From the NCBI RefSeq assembly GCF_024172095.1, contig NZ_JAMZDX010000002.1, positions 248,001 through 312,000 of the forward strand: a stretch of DNA of 64,000 nt, in the 5' to 3' direction. This document shows, in pieces, positions 53,379 to 62,680 of the stretch. A program made the position numbers and the translations under genes. The notes beneath the pieces were generated by a model. The model was not told the DNA's origin and did no database searches. It saw only the letters and a program-made list of their open reading frames with translations. How positions within the stretch are numbered: position 1 is the first letter of the stretch; the number at the start of each line of letters is the position of its first letter. The DNA is from Kitasatospora cinereorecta. GTDB lineage: Bacteria; Actinomycetota; Actinomycetes; Streptomycetales; Streptomycetaceae.

Positions 53379-53930
53379 CTAGGCGCCGCATGCGGCCAGG
53401 AGTTGCTGGAAGGCCGTCGGGCGGGGGCGGTCCGGGAGGAAGTCGCGGATCCGGCGGGCGCATTCGGCGGGGGAGAGGACGGAGGTGTCCACCTCGAGGT
53501 CGTACACGCCGTGGGAGTGGACCGGGCCGATCTGCTGGGCGGCCAGGCCCGGGGGGCGGTCGCCGCGTTCGCGTTCGCGCCGCTCCAGCTCGTCGAGCGG
53601 GCAGTGGAGGCCGACCAGCACCACGTCCTCGGCCGGGAACAGCGCCAGGCAGTCCTCCAGCCGCCACGGCTGGCTGAACAGGTGGTCCACCACGACCGTG
53701 TTGCCCGCTGCCGCCATCCCGGCGACCGCCCGGTGGAAGCCCATCCAGGTCCGGCGCAGCACCTCGGGCAGGTCCGCCTCGGTGTAGCCGTGCTTCGAGC
53801 GCATGGCGTGGAACGCGTCCACCGGCAGGTGGAACGACGCCCCGTCCAGGGTCGCCAGCAGTTCCTTCGCCACGCTCGACTTCCCGGAACTCGACGTCCC
53901 GTTCAGAAAGATGATCAGACCCTCGGCCAC
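53379..53930 (-). CDS. Chloramphenicol phosphotransferase-like kinase
   Basis: 183 residues. P-loop FLNGTSSSGKSSVAKEL (near 7-23), VDAFHAM with the candidate catalytic Asp, VVVDHLFSQP and LERRERERGDRPPGLA as lid. Similar to CPT of S. venezuelae and to small nucleoside or adenylylsulfate-type kinases. Substrate uncertain; chloramphenicol resistance is possible but not shown. GTG with GGGGAG 8 bases before it. High GC, so outside the island. Confidence 0.78.
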   Translation of the reverse strand: MAEGLIIFLNGTSSSGKSSVAKELLATLDGASFHLPVDAFHAMRSKHGYTEADLPEVLRRTWMGFHRAVAGMAAAGNTVVVDHLFSQPWRLEDCLALFPAEDVVLVGLHCPLDELERRERERGDRPPGLAAQQIGPVHSHGVYDLEVDTSVLSPAECARRIRDFLPDRPRPTAFQQLLAACGA

Positions 53931-54024
53931 CGTCGTACTCCCCTCTCCCCGTGTACGCACCGAGCATGACCCATCGTCGGATATTCGACGGCACCGGGGC
54001 GGCGGCTGAGCGAGACTACGGCGT

Positions 54025-54894
54025 ATGACCGCCGAGACCGTCCCCACGCCGCAGGAGCGCGCACTGCGCCACGTCGCCGCCCTCGCGGCCGGCGGCCCGC
54101 TCGACCCCGCGCTGCGGGTCACCCTCAACTTCCACCCGGACCGGCTGATCGACGGCCGCCCGATCCTCGAGGCGATGGCCGAGGACGGCGTCTACCGCTC
54201 CCAGTTCGTCACCGGCACCAGCAACGGCGGCCTCACCGCCCACCCCGGCGGCGACCGCTGGAGGTGGGAGAGCCGGATCTTCGCCGGCGCGTACGACGAC
54301 GCCCCCGCGGACCTGCGGCCGGTCTACGGTGCGCTCGACTTCCGCCGCGACCCGTACGGCGCCGCCCCGCGGTTCGGCTCCGCCTTCTTCCGGCTCACCG
54401 CCGACGCGCTCGGCCGGGCCACCTTCTGCTACCCCGACAGCTGGCTGGAGCCGGCCGACTTCGGGGTCGCGGCCGCCGCCAGCGCGCTGATCGCGCTGGC
54501 CGAGGCCGACGACCAGGACGCGTTGGACGACTACATCGAGGCCCAGGTCCACGGGCCGGTCCGGCTCGCCGAGGACGTCGAGGCGCTGGTCCTCGACCCC
54601 TGCTACCGCGACACCGAGGTCGAGGCGGCCGCCCGCAAGCTCCCGTGCCCGCTGGAGTTCCACCCCGGCTACCGCCTCCCCACCGCCGAACTCGCCCGCC
54701 ATCCCGACTACCGCGGCCCCGCGTACGTCGCCCTCGGCACCTCCCTCGCCCCGGACGGCCACCTCGACCCCGGCCTCCTCGGCACCGCCGCCCGCACCAC
54801 CCGCCACGACCCCCAGGACCTCAAGAAGGTCTGGCACTACCTCGCCCGCTTCGGCCGGACGGCCGCACCGGACCCGCAGGCGCGGCGTCCGTAG
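54025..54894 (+). CDS. DUF3626-domain protein
   Basis: 289 residues matching DUF3626: VTLNFHPDRLIDGRPILEAMAEDGVYRSQFVTGTSNGG, then YGALDFRRDPYGAAPRFGSAFFRL and ATFCYPDSW. Function unknown, although the strict conservation of R, H and D residues suggests an enzyme. No regulator nearby. The 3' neighbour, LysE, starts 11 bp later. Confidence 0.78.
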   Translation: MTAETVPTPQERALRHVAALAAGGPLDPALRVTLNFHPDRLIDGRPILEAMAEDGVYRSQFVTGTSNGGLTAHPGGDRWRWESRIFAGAYDDAPADLRPVYGALDFRRDPYGAAPRFGSAFFRLTADALGRATFCYPDSWLEPADFGVAAAASALIALAEADDQDALDDYIEAQVHGPVRLAEDVEALVLDPCYRDTEVEAAARKLPCPLEFHPGYRLPTAELARHPDYRGPAYVALGTSLAPDGHLDPGLLGTAARTTRHDPQDLKKVWHYLARFGRTAAPDPQARRP

Positions 54895-54905
54895 GATGAG
54901 CGGCC

Positions 54906-55526
54906 ATGGAGATGACGTCGGCGGTGTGGTCGTTCGCGCTGGTGGTCGGGGTGCTGACGCTGACGCCGGGGCTGGATTCGGCGCTGATCCTGCGGACGGC
55001 GGCGCTGGGGGAACGCCGGCGGGCGTGGGGCGTGGTGCTGGGCATCCAGACCGGGACGCTGGTGTGGGGGACGCTGAGTTCGGCCGGGGTCAGCGCGCTG
55101 CTCACGGTCTCGCGGGTGGCGTACGAGACGCTGCGCTGGGCCGGTGTCTGCTACCTGCTGTGGATGGGGGTGCAACTGCTGCGGGCACGCCACGCCGAGC
55201 CGGAGGGCGAGGACCGGGGCACCGGCGGCGGCCTGGGGGAGGGGTGGCGGCGCGGGGCGCTGACCAATCTGCTCAACCCGAAGGTGGGCGTGTTCTACGT
55301 GGCGGTGCTGCCCCAGTTCATCCCGCGGACGGCCCCACACCTGGCGACGGGCGTCCTGCTGACCTCGGTGCACGTGGCGGAGGGTCTGCTGTGGTCGGCG
55401 GTGCTGGTGGCGTTCGCGCGGACGCTGCGGTCCTGGCTGCGCCGCCCGTCGGCACGCCGGCTGATGGACCGGGTGACCGGTACGGCGGTGATCGGCTTCG
55501 GGGTGAAGCTGGCGGTGTCGGACTAG
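54906..55526 (+). CDS. LysE-family amino-acid exporter
   Basis: 206 residues with six hydrophobic segments and the LysE/RhtB signature TPGLDSALILRTAALG and GALTNLLNPKVGVFYVAVLPQF. Exports an amino acid or related small molecule; substrate not deducible. Possibly co-transcribed with the DUF3626 gene. Confidence 0.88.
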   Translation: MEMTSAVWSFALVVGVLTLTPGLDSALILRTAALGERRRAWGVVLGIQTGTLVWGTLSSAGVSALLTVSRVAYETLRWAGVCYLLWMGVQLLRARHAEPEGEDRGTGGGLGEGWRRGALTNLLNPKVGVFYVAVLPQFIPRTAPHLATGVLLTSVHVAEGLLWSAVLVAFARTLRSWLRRPSARRLMDRVTGTAVIGFGVKLAVSD

Positions 55527-55554
55527 GCCGCACAGGACCGGCTCGGCGCCCCGG

Positions 55555-56751
55555 CTACGCGGCGTGCACCGCCGGCGGAGCGGTGGGCTCGCTGTCGGCG
55601 GCGGCGGCGGTGCGGGCGAGGTCGTGGTGGATGGGGCCCTCGCCGGCGGAGAGCGGCAGGCAGGAGCCGCCGCGCCGCTGGGCGACGATCTCGGCGGCGA
55701 CCGAGACGGCGGTCTCCTCGGGGGTACGGGCGCCGAGGTCGAGGCCGATGGGGGAGCGGAGGCGGCCGATCTCGGCGTCGGTGAGGCCGACCTCGCGCAG
55801 CCGGGTGTTGCGGTCGCGGTGGGTCTTGCGCGAGCCCATGGCGCCGACGTACGCGACGGGCAGCCGCAGGGCGCGCTCCAGCAGCGGGATGTCGAACTTG
55901 GCGTCGTGGGTGAGGACGCAGAGCACGGTGCGGCCGTCGATCCGGTCGAGCTGGGAGTCGAGGTAGCGGTGCGGCCAGTCGACGACGACCTGGTCGGCGT
56001 CGGGGAAGCGCCGGGCGGTGGCGAAGACGGGCCGGGCGTCGCAGACGGTGACGTGGTAGCCGAGGAACTTGCCGATCCGGACGACGGCGGCGGCGAAGTC
56101 GATGGCGCCGAAGACCAGCATCCGCGGGGCGGGCACGTAGGACTCGACGAAGAAGGTGATGGTGCCCTGGCCGGCCTCGTCGCAGGGGCGGCCGTCGAGG
56201 CCGAGGACGACGCGGCCGGTGCGTCCGGCGTCCAGCATGGCCCGGGCCTCGGCGACCACCGCCCGTTCGAGCGCGGCGACGGTGGAGGGGGCGGGGGAGA
56301 GCGAGCCGTGGTGGGTGTCGGCGGTGACGGCGACGGTGGCACCGAGCAGGGCGGCCGGTCCGTCGATGACCCGGGCGAGGGCGACGGGGGTGCCGGAGGC
56401 GATGTAGGTGATGCCGGCGTCGAGGCCGGGGTCGGCACCGGGGACGACCGGCTGGACGAAGACGTCGAGGACGCCGCCGCAGGTCAGCCCGACGGCGAAG
56501 GCGTCCTCGTCGCTGTAGCCGAAGCGTTCCAGGACCGGTTCGCCGGTCTCGACGGCGGTCTGGCAGAGCTCGTACACCGCGCCTTCGACGCAGCCGCCGG
56601 AGACCGAGCCGATCGCCTCGCCGGCGGAGTCGACCGCGAGGGCGGCACCGGGGTCGCGGGGCGCGCTGCCGGAGACGCCGACGACGGTGGCCACGGCGAA
56701 GGTGCGCCCGGCGGCGTGCCAGGCCTGCAGCTGCTCGGCGATGTCCTGCAC
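55555..56751 (-). CDS. XdhC-family molybdenum-cofactor insertion protein
   Basis: 398 residues: XdhC/CoxI N-terminal domain (VVGVSGSAPRDPGAALAV, GSVSGGCVEGAVYE, then LTCGGVLDVFVQP) and C-terminal Rossmann domain (MLVFGAIDFAAAVV, YVGAMGSRKTHRDR). XdhC proteins bind and sulfurate MoCo and hand it to xanthine dehydrogenase. GTG start with AGGGAG 7 bases upstream. Downstream of the purine permease and xdh genes on the same strand, separated by a terminator. Confidence 0.88.
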   Translation of the reverse strand: MQDIAEQLQAWHAAGRTFAVATVVGVSGSAPRDPGAALAVDSAGEAIGSVSGGCVEGAVYELCQTAVETGEPVLERFGYSDEDAFAVGLTCGGVLDVFVQPVVPGADPGLDAGITYIASGTPVALARVIDGPAALLGATVAVTADTHHGSLSPAPSTVAALERAVVAEARAMLDAGRTGRVVLGLDGRPCDEAGQGTITFFVESYVPAPRMLVFGAIDFAAAVVRIGKFLGYHVTVCDARPVFATARRFPDADQVVVDWPHRYLDSQLDRIDGRTVLCVLTHDAKFDIPLLERALRLPVAYVGAMGSRKTHRDRNTRLREVGLTDAEIGRLRSPIGLDLGARTPEETAVSVAAEIVAQRRGGSCLPLSAGEGPIHHDLARTAAAADSEPTAPPAVHAA

Positions 56752-56795
56752 GGTGTGCTCCCTACCAACCAATAGTGCACGGGAAACGGGTGGTG

Positions 56796-56831
56796 CCGCG
56801 GTACGGGGGCGGACGGGTCCCCGTACCGCGG
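56796..56831. terminator. Terminator after the purine permease
   Basis: CCGCGGTACGGGG and CCCCGTACCGCGG (13-bp stem, 10-base loop) between the permease stop and the XdhC gene. Confidence 0.8.
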
Positions 56832-56840
56832 CGCGGTGGG

Positions 56841-58322
56841 TCAGTGCACGCCCAGCCACGACTTGATCGGGGTGAGGGCGAAGTAGACCACGAAGACGCC
56901 GGTCAGGATCCACATCAGCGGACCGGGCTCGCGCCACTTGCCGGTGCCGGCCTTGATGACGGTGTACGAGATGACACCGGCGGCCACGCCCGCGGTGATG
57001 CTGTAGGTGAACGGCATCAGGACGCAGGTGAGGAAGGCGGGGATGGCGACCTCGCGGTCGGACCAGTCGATGTGCCGGGCCTGGCTCATCATCATCGAGC
57101 CGATGACGACCAGGGCCGCGGAGGCGACCTGGACCGGGACGACGGCCGCGACCGGCGAGAAGAACAGCATCAGGGCGAACATGCCGCCGGTGACGGCGGA
57201 GGCGAGGCCGGTCCGGGCGCCGTCGCCGACGCCGGTGGCGGACTCGACGAACACGGTCTGGCCGGACGCGCCCGCCACACCGCCGATCGCGCCGCCGGCA
57301 CCGTCGATGAACAGGGCCTTGGACAGACCGGGCATCCGGCCCTGCTTGTCGGCCAGGCCCGCCTCGGTGCCGACGCCGATGATGGTGGCCATCGCGTCGA
57401 AGAAGCCGGCCAGGACCAGGGTGAAGACGGCGACCGTGGCGCTGATCGCGCCGAGGCCCTTGCCGCCGAAGGCGCCGACGACGTCGACGTGGCCGAAGAG
57501 GCCGAAGTCGGGCGCGGAGACCGGGCTGCCGGGCCACACCGGGGCGGAGCCGCCCCAGGCCTTGGCGTCCAGGCCGGCGACCTTGTTGACGATCACGGCG
57601 ACCACGGTGCCCGCCGCGATGCCGATCAGGATCGCGCCACGGATGTTGCGGGCCAGCAGGACGAAGATCGTCAGCAGGGTCAGGCAGAAGATCAGGACGG
57701 GCCAGCCCTCGAGTTCGCCGAAGGGGCCCAGGGACAGCGGAGTGGGACCGCCGGTGTGCACGAAGCCGGCCTTGTAGAAGCCGATGATCGCGACGAACAG
57801 ACCGATGCCGATGGTGATGGCGTGCTTGAGCGGCAGGGGGATGCCGTTCATGATCTTCTCGCGGAGGCCGGAGACGACCAGTAGGACGATCAGCAGGCCG
57901 TAGATCACGCACAGGCCCATGGCCTGGGACCAGGTGGTGTGCGGGACGACCAGGGCCGAGATCGCGCCGGAGACCGAGAGGCCCGCGGCGACCGCGAGCG
58001 GCACGTTGCCGATCACGCCCATCAGGATGGTGGTGACCGCGGCGGCGAGCGCCGTGGCGGTGGTCAGCTGTGCGTGGCCGAGCTTGGCGCCGGTGACGTC
58101 GGCGCCGCTGAGGATGATCGGGTTGAGCAGGACGATGTACGCCATCGCCATGAAGGTGGTGAGTCCACCGCGGAGCTCATTTCCGAAGGTGGATCCGCGC
58201 GCGGATATCTTGAAATAGGTGTCCAGCGCGTTCTTCGGGTGAGCTGCCGGCGACGGCGTGTGGGTGTCGTCGACGGCGGGTGCTTCTTCGGTGGGGCCGG
58301 GCTCCGTGGGGATCCGGGTCAT
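56841..58322 (-). CDS. AzgA-type purine permease (hypoxanthine/guanine)
   Basis: 493 residues, about 12-14 membrane segments. Family marks: FGNELRGGLTTFMAMAYIVLLNP, GLSVSGAISALVV, FFDAMATIIGVGTEAGL and ESATGVGDGARTGLASAVTG. It imports purine bases that feed the xanthine dehydrogenase encoded upstream. ATG 58322 has GGGAG close upstream; a TTG 12 bases earlier is possible. Followed by a terminator. Confidence 0.88.
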   Translation of the reverse strand: MTRIPTEPGPTEEAPAVDDTHTPSPAAHPKNALDTYFKISARGSTFGNELRGGLTTFMAMAYIVLLNPIILSGADVTGAKLGHAQLTTATALAAAVTTILMGVIGNVPLAVAAGLSVSGAISALVVPHTTWSQAMGLCVIYGLLIVLLVVSGLREKIMNGIPLPLKHAITIGIGLFVAIIGFYKAGFVHTGGPTPLSLGPFGELEGWPVLIFCLTLLTIFVLLARNIRGAILIGIAAGTVVAVIVNKVAGLDAKAWGGSAPVWPGSPVSAPDFGLFGHVDVVGAFGGKGLGAISATVAVFTLVLAGFFDAMATIIGVGTEAGLADKQGRMPGLSKALFIDGAGGAIGGVAGASGQTVFVESATGVGDGARTGLASAVTGGMFALMLFFSPVAAVVPVQVASAALVVIGSMMMSQARHIDWSDREVAIPAFLTCVLMPFTYSITAGVAAGVISYTVIKAGTGKWREPGPLMWILTGVFVVYFALTPIKSWLGVH

Positions 58323-58491
58323 GTCCACTCCCAAGGTTCAAAGGGGGTTGGGGTGGGCGAGCCGACCTGATTGCCAGTCATGGGAGGGGCGCAGGGGGAC
58401 TGTTCGACTCACTGGGGTGCACCACTGCAGAACCCCGGCGTGGGAGAGGCAGCGGTTCTGGTGCATTGGGTGGGTACTTTCGGTGGTGCTG

Positions 58492-58527
58492 CCCCGGGGC
58501 GGCCGGCAGGAAGTCGCCGCCCCGGGG
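58492..58527. terminator. Terminator of the xanthine dehydrogenase operon
   Basis: CCCCGGGGCGGC and GCCGCCCCGGGG with a 12-base loop, just past the stop of the molybdenum subunit gene on the minus strand. Confidence 0.72.
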
Positions 58528-58539
58528 ACGTCTCGGGAG

Positions 58540-60900
58540 TCAGAGCGTGCCGGTGAGGTGCTCGGGTCGGACCGGGATCCGGGTGAGGGCGATCCCGGTG
58601 GCCTGCCGGATGGCGGCCACGATGGACGGGGTGGCCGAGACGGTGGGGGCCTCGCCCACACCGCGCAGGCCGTAGGGCGCGTTCGGGTCGGGAAGTTCGA
58701 GGATCTCCACCGGGATCGGCGGGGTGTCCAGGATGGTGGGGATCAGGTAGTCGGTGAAGGACGCGTTGCGCACCTTCCCGTCCTTGACGATGATCTCCTC
58801 CATCACGGCCAGGCCCAGCGCCTGGGTGCAGCCGCCCTGGATCTGGCCGACCACCGAGAGCGGGTTGAGCGCCTTGCCGACGTCCTGGACGGCGGTCAGC
58901 TCGACCACCTTGACCAGGCCCAGCTCGACGTCCACGTCGACCACCGCGCGGTTGGCGCAGAAGGTGTACTGGACGTGGCCGAAGCCCTGTCCGGTCTCCT
59001 TGTCGAAGGGGACGGTCGGCCGGTGGTGGTGCTCGCGGGTCAGGTCGATCGCCTCGTCCCCGAGGAGGTCGACCATCGACACCAGCACCCCGGCGGACTC
59101 GGAGACCACCTTGCCGGCGACCAGGTCGATGTCGTTCTGGGTCCAGCCGTAGCGCCGGCGGCCCTTGGTGATCAGCGCCTGCTTGACCGCCTCGGCGGCG
59201 AGCTTCACCGCACCGCCGGTCATGTACGTCTGGCGGGAGGCGGAGGTGGAGCCGGCCGAGCCGACCTCGGTGTTGGCCGGGTGGATGGTGACCTGCTCGA
59301 CGCCCAGCTCGGTGCGGGCGATCTGGGCGTGCACGGTGACGCCGCCCTGGCCGACCTCGGCCATCGCGGTGTGCACCATGGCGACCGGCTCGCCGCCGAT
59401 GACCTCCAAGCGGACCCGGGCGGTGGAGTAGTCGTCGAAGCCCTCGGAGAAGCCGACGTTCTTGATGCCGACCGAGTAGCCGACGCCGCGGACGATGCCC
59501 TCGCCGTGCGAGGTGTTGGACAGCGCGCCGGGCACGGCGCGGATGTCCAGGTTGTCCAGGTCCAGCGGCGGCGGGAGCGGCATGTCCTTGACCCGCTGCA
59601 GCAACTCGGCGACCGGGGCCGGCGAGTCGATCTGCTGGCCGGTGGGCATGTGGTCGCCCTCGGCCATCGCGTTCAGCTGGCGGAACTCCACCGGGTCCAT
59701 GCCGAGCGCCTCGGCCAGCTTGTCCATCTGCGACTCGTAGCCGAACGCGGCCTGTACCGCGCCGAAGCCGCGCATGGCACCGCAGGACGGGTTGTTGGAG
59801 TACAGCGCGATGGCGTGCATCTTCACGTTGGGGATCACGTACGGGCCGTGGCCGAGCGAGGCGGCGTTGCCGACCACCGCGGGCGAGGCCGAGGCGTACG
59901 CGCCGCCGTCCAGCACGATTCGGCAGTCGGCGAAGACCAGCTTGCCGTCGCGGGTGACGCCGTGCTCGTAGTGCATCTTGGCCGGGTGGCGGTGCACGTG
60001 GCCGTAGAAGGACTCGTCGCGGGCGTACACGATCTTGACCGGCTTGCCGGTGTGCTGGGCCAGCAGGCAGGCGTGGATCTGCATCGAGATGTCCTCGCGG
60101 CCGCCGAAGGCGCCGCCGACACCGGCGAGGGTCAGGCGGACCTTCTCCTCCGGCAGGCCGAGCACCGGGGCCATCTGCTGGCGGTCCACGTGCAGCCACT
60201 GGGTGGCGATGTAGAGGTCGATGCCGCCGTCCTCGGCGGGCACCGCGAGGCCGGACTCCGGGCCGAGGAAGGCCTGGTCCTGCATGCCGACCTCGTAGTC
60301 GCCGGAGATGACGACGTCCGCCAGCGCGCGGACCTCGTCGGTGACGCCGAGGCCGGAGACCAGCTTCTGCTCGTGGCAGATGTTGCCGTAGCCGTGCGAC
60401 TTGAACTCGTGCGGCTCGTGCACGTAGCCGTGGGTCTCGGGGTCGAGGCACTGCTCCTCGGTGACGATCGGGGTGAGCACCTCGTACTCGACCTTGATCT
60501 TCTTCACCGCGCGGCGGGCCGTCTCCGGGTGGTCGGCCGCGACCAGCGCGATCGCCTCGCCGTGGTAGCGGACCTTGTCGATGGCCAGGGCCGGCTGGTC
60601 CTGGATCTCCAGGCCGTAGAACTTGGAGCCGGGGATGTCCTGGTGGGTGAGGACGGCGTACACGCCGGGCAGCTTGAGCGCCTCGGAGATGTCGACCGAG
60701 AGGATGTTGGCGCGGGGGTGCGGCGAGCGCAGCGCCATGCCCCAGAGCATGTCCTCGTGCCACATGTCGGACGAGTACGCGAACTCGCCCTTCACCTTCA
60801 GGGTGCCGTCCGGGCGCAGCGGCGAGCCGCCGATGCCGTCCTTGGACGCCTGGTTGATGTTCTGCAGGTTCTTCTGACCCTGGATCGTCCGAGTGCTCAT
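58540..60900 (-). CDS. Xanthine dehydrogenase molybdopterin-binding subunit
   Basis: 786 residues. Typical start (GSPLRPDGTLKVKGEFAYSSD), GGAFGGREDIS molybdopterin motif, RGFGAVQAAFGYES, and C-terminal GLRGVGEAPTVSATPSIVAAI with the catalytic Glu. It hydroxylates hypoxanthine and xanthine to urate. Its start overlaps the end of the 2Fe-2S gene by 4 bp; last gene of the operon. Confidence 0.93.
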   Translation of the reverse strand: MSTRTIQGQKNLQNINQASKDGIGGSPLRPDGTLKVKGEFAYSSDMWHEDMLWGMALRSPHPRANILSVDISEALKLPGVYAVLTHQDIPGSKFYGLEIQDQPALAIDKVRYHGEAIALVAADHPETARRAVKKIKVEYEVLTPIVTEEQCLDPETHGYVHEPHEFKSHGYGNICHEQKLVSGLGVTDEVRALADVVISGDYEVGMQDQAFLGPESGLAVPAEDGGIDLYIATQWLHVDRQQMAPVLGLPEEKVRLTLAGVGGAFGGREDISMQIHACLLAQHTGKPVKIVYARDESFYGHVHRHPAKMHYEHGVTRDGKLVFADCRIVLDGGAYASASPAVVGNAASLGHGPYVIPNVKMHAIALYSNNPSCGAMRGFGAVQAAFGYESQMDKLAEALGMDPVEFRQLNAMAEGDHMPTGQQIDSPAPVAELLQRVKDMPLPPPLDLDNLDIRAVPGALSNTSHGEGIVRGVGYSVGIKNVGFSEGFDDYSTARVRLEVIGGEPVAMVHTAMAEVGQGGVTVHAQIARTELGVEQVTIHPANTEVGSAGSTSASRQTYMTGGAVKLAAEAVKQALITKGRRRYGWTQNDIDLVAGKVVSESAGVLVSMVDLLGDEAIDLTREHHHRPTVPFDKETGQGFGHVQYTFCANRAVVDVDVELGLVKVVELTAVQDVGKALNPLSVVGQIQGGCTQALGLAVMEEIIVKDGKVRNASFTDYLIPTILDTPPIPVEILELPDPNAPYGLRGVGEAPTVSATPSIVAAIRQATGIALTRIPVRPEHLTGTL

Positions 60901-61385
60901 TCGGAAACCCCCTTGCCGGCGCACTTGCGGGCCGAGGCCAGCCGCACCGCGTCCATGATCTTCTCGTAGCCGGTGCAGCGGCACAGGTTGCCCGACAGTG
61001 CCTCGCGGATGTCGTTGTCGCTGGGCTGGTCGTCGCGGTCCAGCAGCGCGTCGGTCTGCACCAGCAGGCCGGGGGTGCAGAAGCCGCACTGGACGGCGCC
61101 GGCGTCGATGAACGCCTGCTGGACCAGGCCCAGCTCGCCGTTCTCCTCGGCCAGGCCCTCGACGGTGCGGACCTCGCGGTCCTGCACCTGGCCGGCCGCG
61201 ACCAGGCAGGAGCAGACCGGGGTGCCGTCCAGGTACACGGTGCAGGAGCCGCACTCGCCCTGCTCGCACGCGTTCTTCGAGCCCGGCAGGCCCACGCGCT
61301 CGCGCAGCACGTACAGGAGGCTCTCGCCCTCCCAGACGTCGTCGGCCTCGACCGGCTTCCCGTTGGCGGTGAAGGTGATCCTCAT
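60897..61385 (-). CDS. Xanthine dehydrogenase 2Fe-2S subunit
   Basis: 162 residues with two 2Fe-2S clusters: N-terminal CEQGECGSC...C (plant type) and C-terminal CGFCTPG...CRC. Electron transfer from Mo to FAD. Overlaps both neighbours by 4 bp, giving tightly coupled translation of the three subunits. Confidence 0.95.
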   Translation of the reverse strand: MRITFTANGKPVEADDVWEGESLLYVLRERVGLPGSKNACEQGECGSCTVYLDGTPVCSCLVAAGQVQDREVRTVEGLAEENGELGLVQQAFIDAGAVQCGFCTPGLLVQTDALLDRDDQPSDNDIREALSGNLCRCTGYEKIMDAVRLASARKCAGKGVSE

Positions 61386-62269
61386 GCCGCGCTCCTGATC
61401 TGCTTGCTGTAGTCGTTCCAACACCAGGTGAGGGTGCGGCGGGCCATCACGGCCAGGGTGTGCCGGCGGTAGTCGGCGGTGCCGCGGACGTCGTCGATCG
61501 GCGACGCGGCGGCCTTCACCAGCTCGCCGAAGCGCTGGGTCACCTCGGCGCCCAGCAGGCCGCCCGACTCCCACAGGCCGCGCTCCTCCAGCGCGCCCTG
61601 CAGGTACTCCTCGGCCTCCACGGCGCGGCGCGGCGTGGGGGCAGCCGAGCCGATACCGGTGCCGACCGTGTGGTTCTTGGGGTGCAGCGCGAAGCCGAAC
61701 GCGCACACCGCGATCACCATCGCGTTGCGGGTGCCGATCTTGGAGAACTGCTGCGGACCGTCGGCGACCGGGATGTGCACGGTCCTGATCAGCTCGTCGG
61801 CCGCCAGGCTGTTGCGCTTCACGCCGACGTAGAACTCGTCGATCGGGATCAGCCGGGTGCCGCGCACCGAGACCGCCTCGACGAACACGTCCCGGCCGGC
61901 CGCCAGCAGCGCCGGGTGGGCGTCACCGGCCGGCGAGGCGCCGCCCAGGTTGCCGCCCACGCTGCCGCGGTTGCGGATCTGCGGCGAACCGACGGTGTGC
62001 GCGGCCTTCGCCAGTCCGGGCAGCTGCTCGGAGAGCTCGTCGATGATGCGGGAGTACGGCACCGAGGCGCCCAGCTTCACCACATCCCCGTCGATCTCCC
62101 ACTGGCGCAGCTCGGGGATGCGGTTCAGGTCGAGAATCGCGGATGGCCGGTGCACGTCGAAATTCATCTCGACCATGACGTCCGTACCGCCCGAGATCGG
62201 CAGCGCGGTCGGGTACTCAGCCTTCGCCGCGAGCGCCTCGTCCCACGTTGCGGGCCGAAGGAACTCCAT
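61382..62269 (-). CDS. Xanthine dehydrogenase FAD-binding subunit
   Basis: 295 residues of the CO dehydrogenase FAD-binding domain type: EFLRPATWDEALAAKAEYP, PISGGTDVMVEMN, and GSPQIRNRGSVGGNLGGASPAGD that holds FAD. First gene of the xdh operon, divergent from the PucR regulator. Confidence 0.94.
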   Translation of the reverse strand: MEFLRPATWDEALAAKAEYPTALPISGGTDVMVEMNFDVHRPSAILDLNRIPELRQWEIDGDVVKLGASVPYSRIIDELSEQLPGLAKAAHTVGSPQIRNRGSVGGNLGGASPAGDAHPALLAAGRDVFVEAVSVRGTRLIPIDEFYVGVKRNSLAADELIRTVHIPVADGPQQFSKIGTRNAMVIAVCAFGFALHPKNHTVGTGIGSAAPTPRRAVEAEEYLQGALEERGLWESGGLLGAEVTQRFGELVKAAASPIDDVRGTADYRRHTLAVMARRTLTWCWNDYSKQIRSAA

Positions 62270-62680
62270 GCGGGTGTCTCCTCAAGTCGTTGCCTACCGG
62301 ACAGTGGGCACAGCGCCCGGAACTCGGTTTTCGGACTGTGCTACCGCTTCGTTGCCTTGGCGTTGAGTCCTGGTCACCGGGGTGTGTCCGGCGGCTTGTG
62401 GCCAGTGAACCGCTGTGACCGGGCCCACTGGCAGTCACCGATGGCATGAAGCCCCGGCTGTGGTCCCGCCCGGCATCCTGTACGTTCCTCTAAGGAGGAC
62501 AATGTCGCAGCCCAGGAGTTGACCGGGCGCTACTTATGACCGTAATCCGGCCGTGATTCGCGAGCTACGGGCCCGTGATCCGGGCCCCGGTTGATACGTA
62601 ACACCGAGCCCTCGATCTCGTGCACACTGTGAGCCCCTCACCCCCTCACCCTCAACCCCATCGGACGAAGGAGTCTGCGG
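62270..62680. promoter_or_regulatory. Divergent promoter region of xdh and pucR
   Basis: 411 bp. TTGACC (62519-62524) and TAATCC, 18 bp apart, are a possible pucR promoter. A 6-codon minigene with a perfect ribosome site lies at 62502-62522. No TCAACAAA box is present, so this operon is probably controlled by PucR rather than the AllR-like protein. Confidence 0.45.
62502..62522 (+). CDS. Possible leader minigene MSQPRS
   Basis: ATG TCG CAG CCC AGG AGT TGA preceded by AAGGAGG at 62492-62498, an ideal spacing. The ribosome site is better than most genes in the window. It lies 158 bp before pucR and may be a leader peptide or chance. Confidence 0.35.
   Translation: MSQPRS

Noticed and set aside
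58258..60969. 903-codon open frame opposite the xanthine dehydrogenase subunit
   Set aside because: Antisense to a clear enzyme; composition like other shadow frames.
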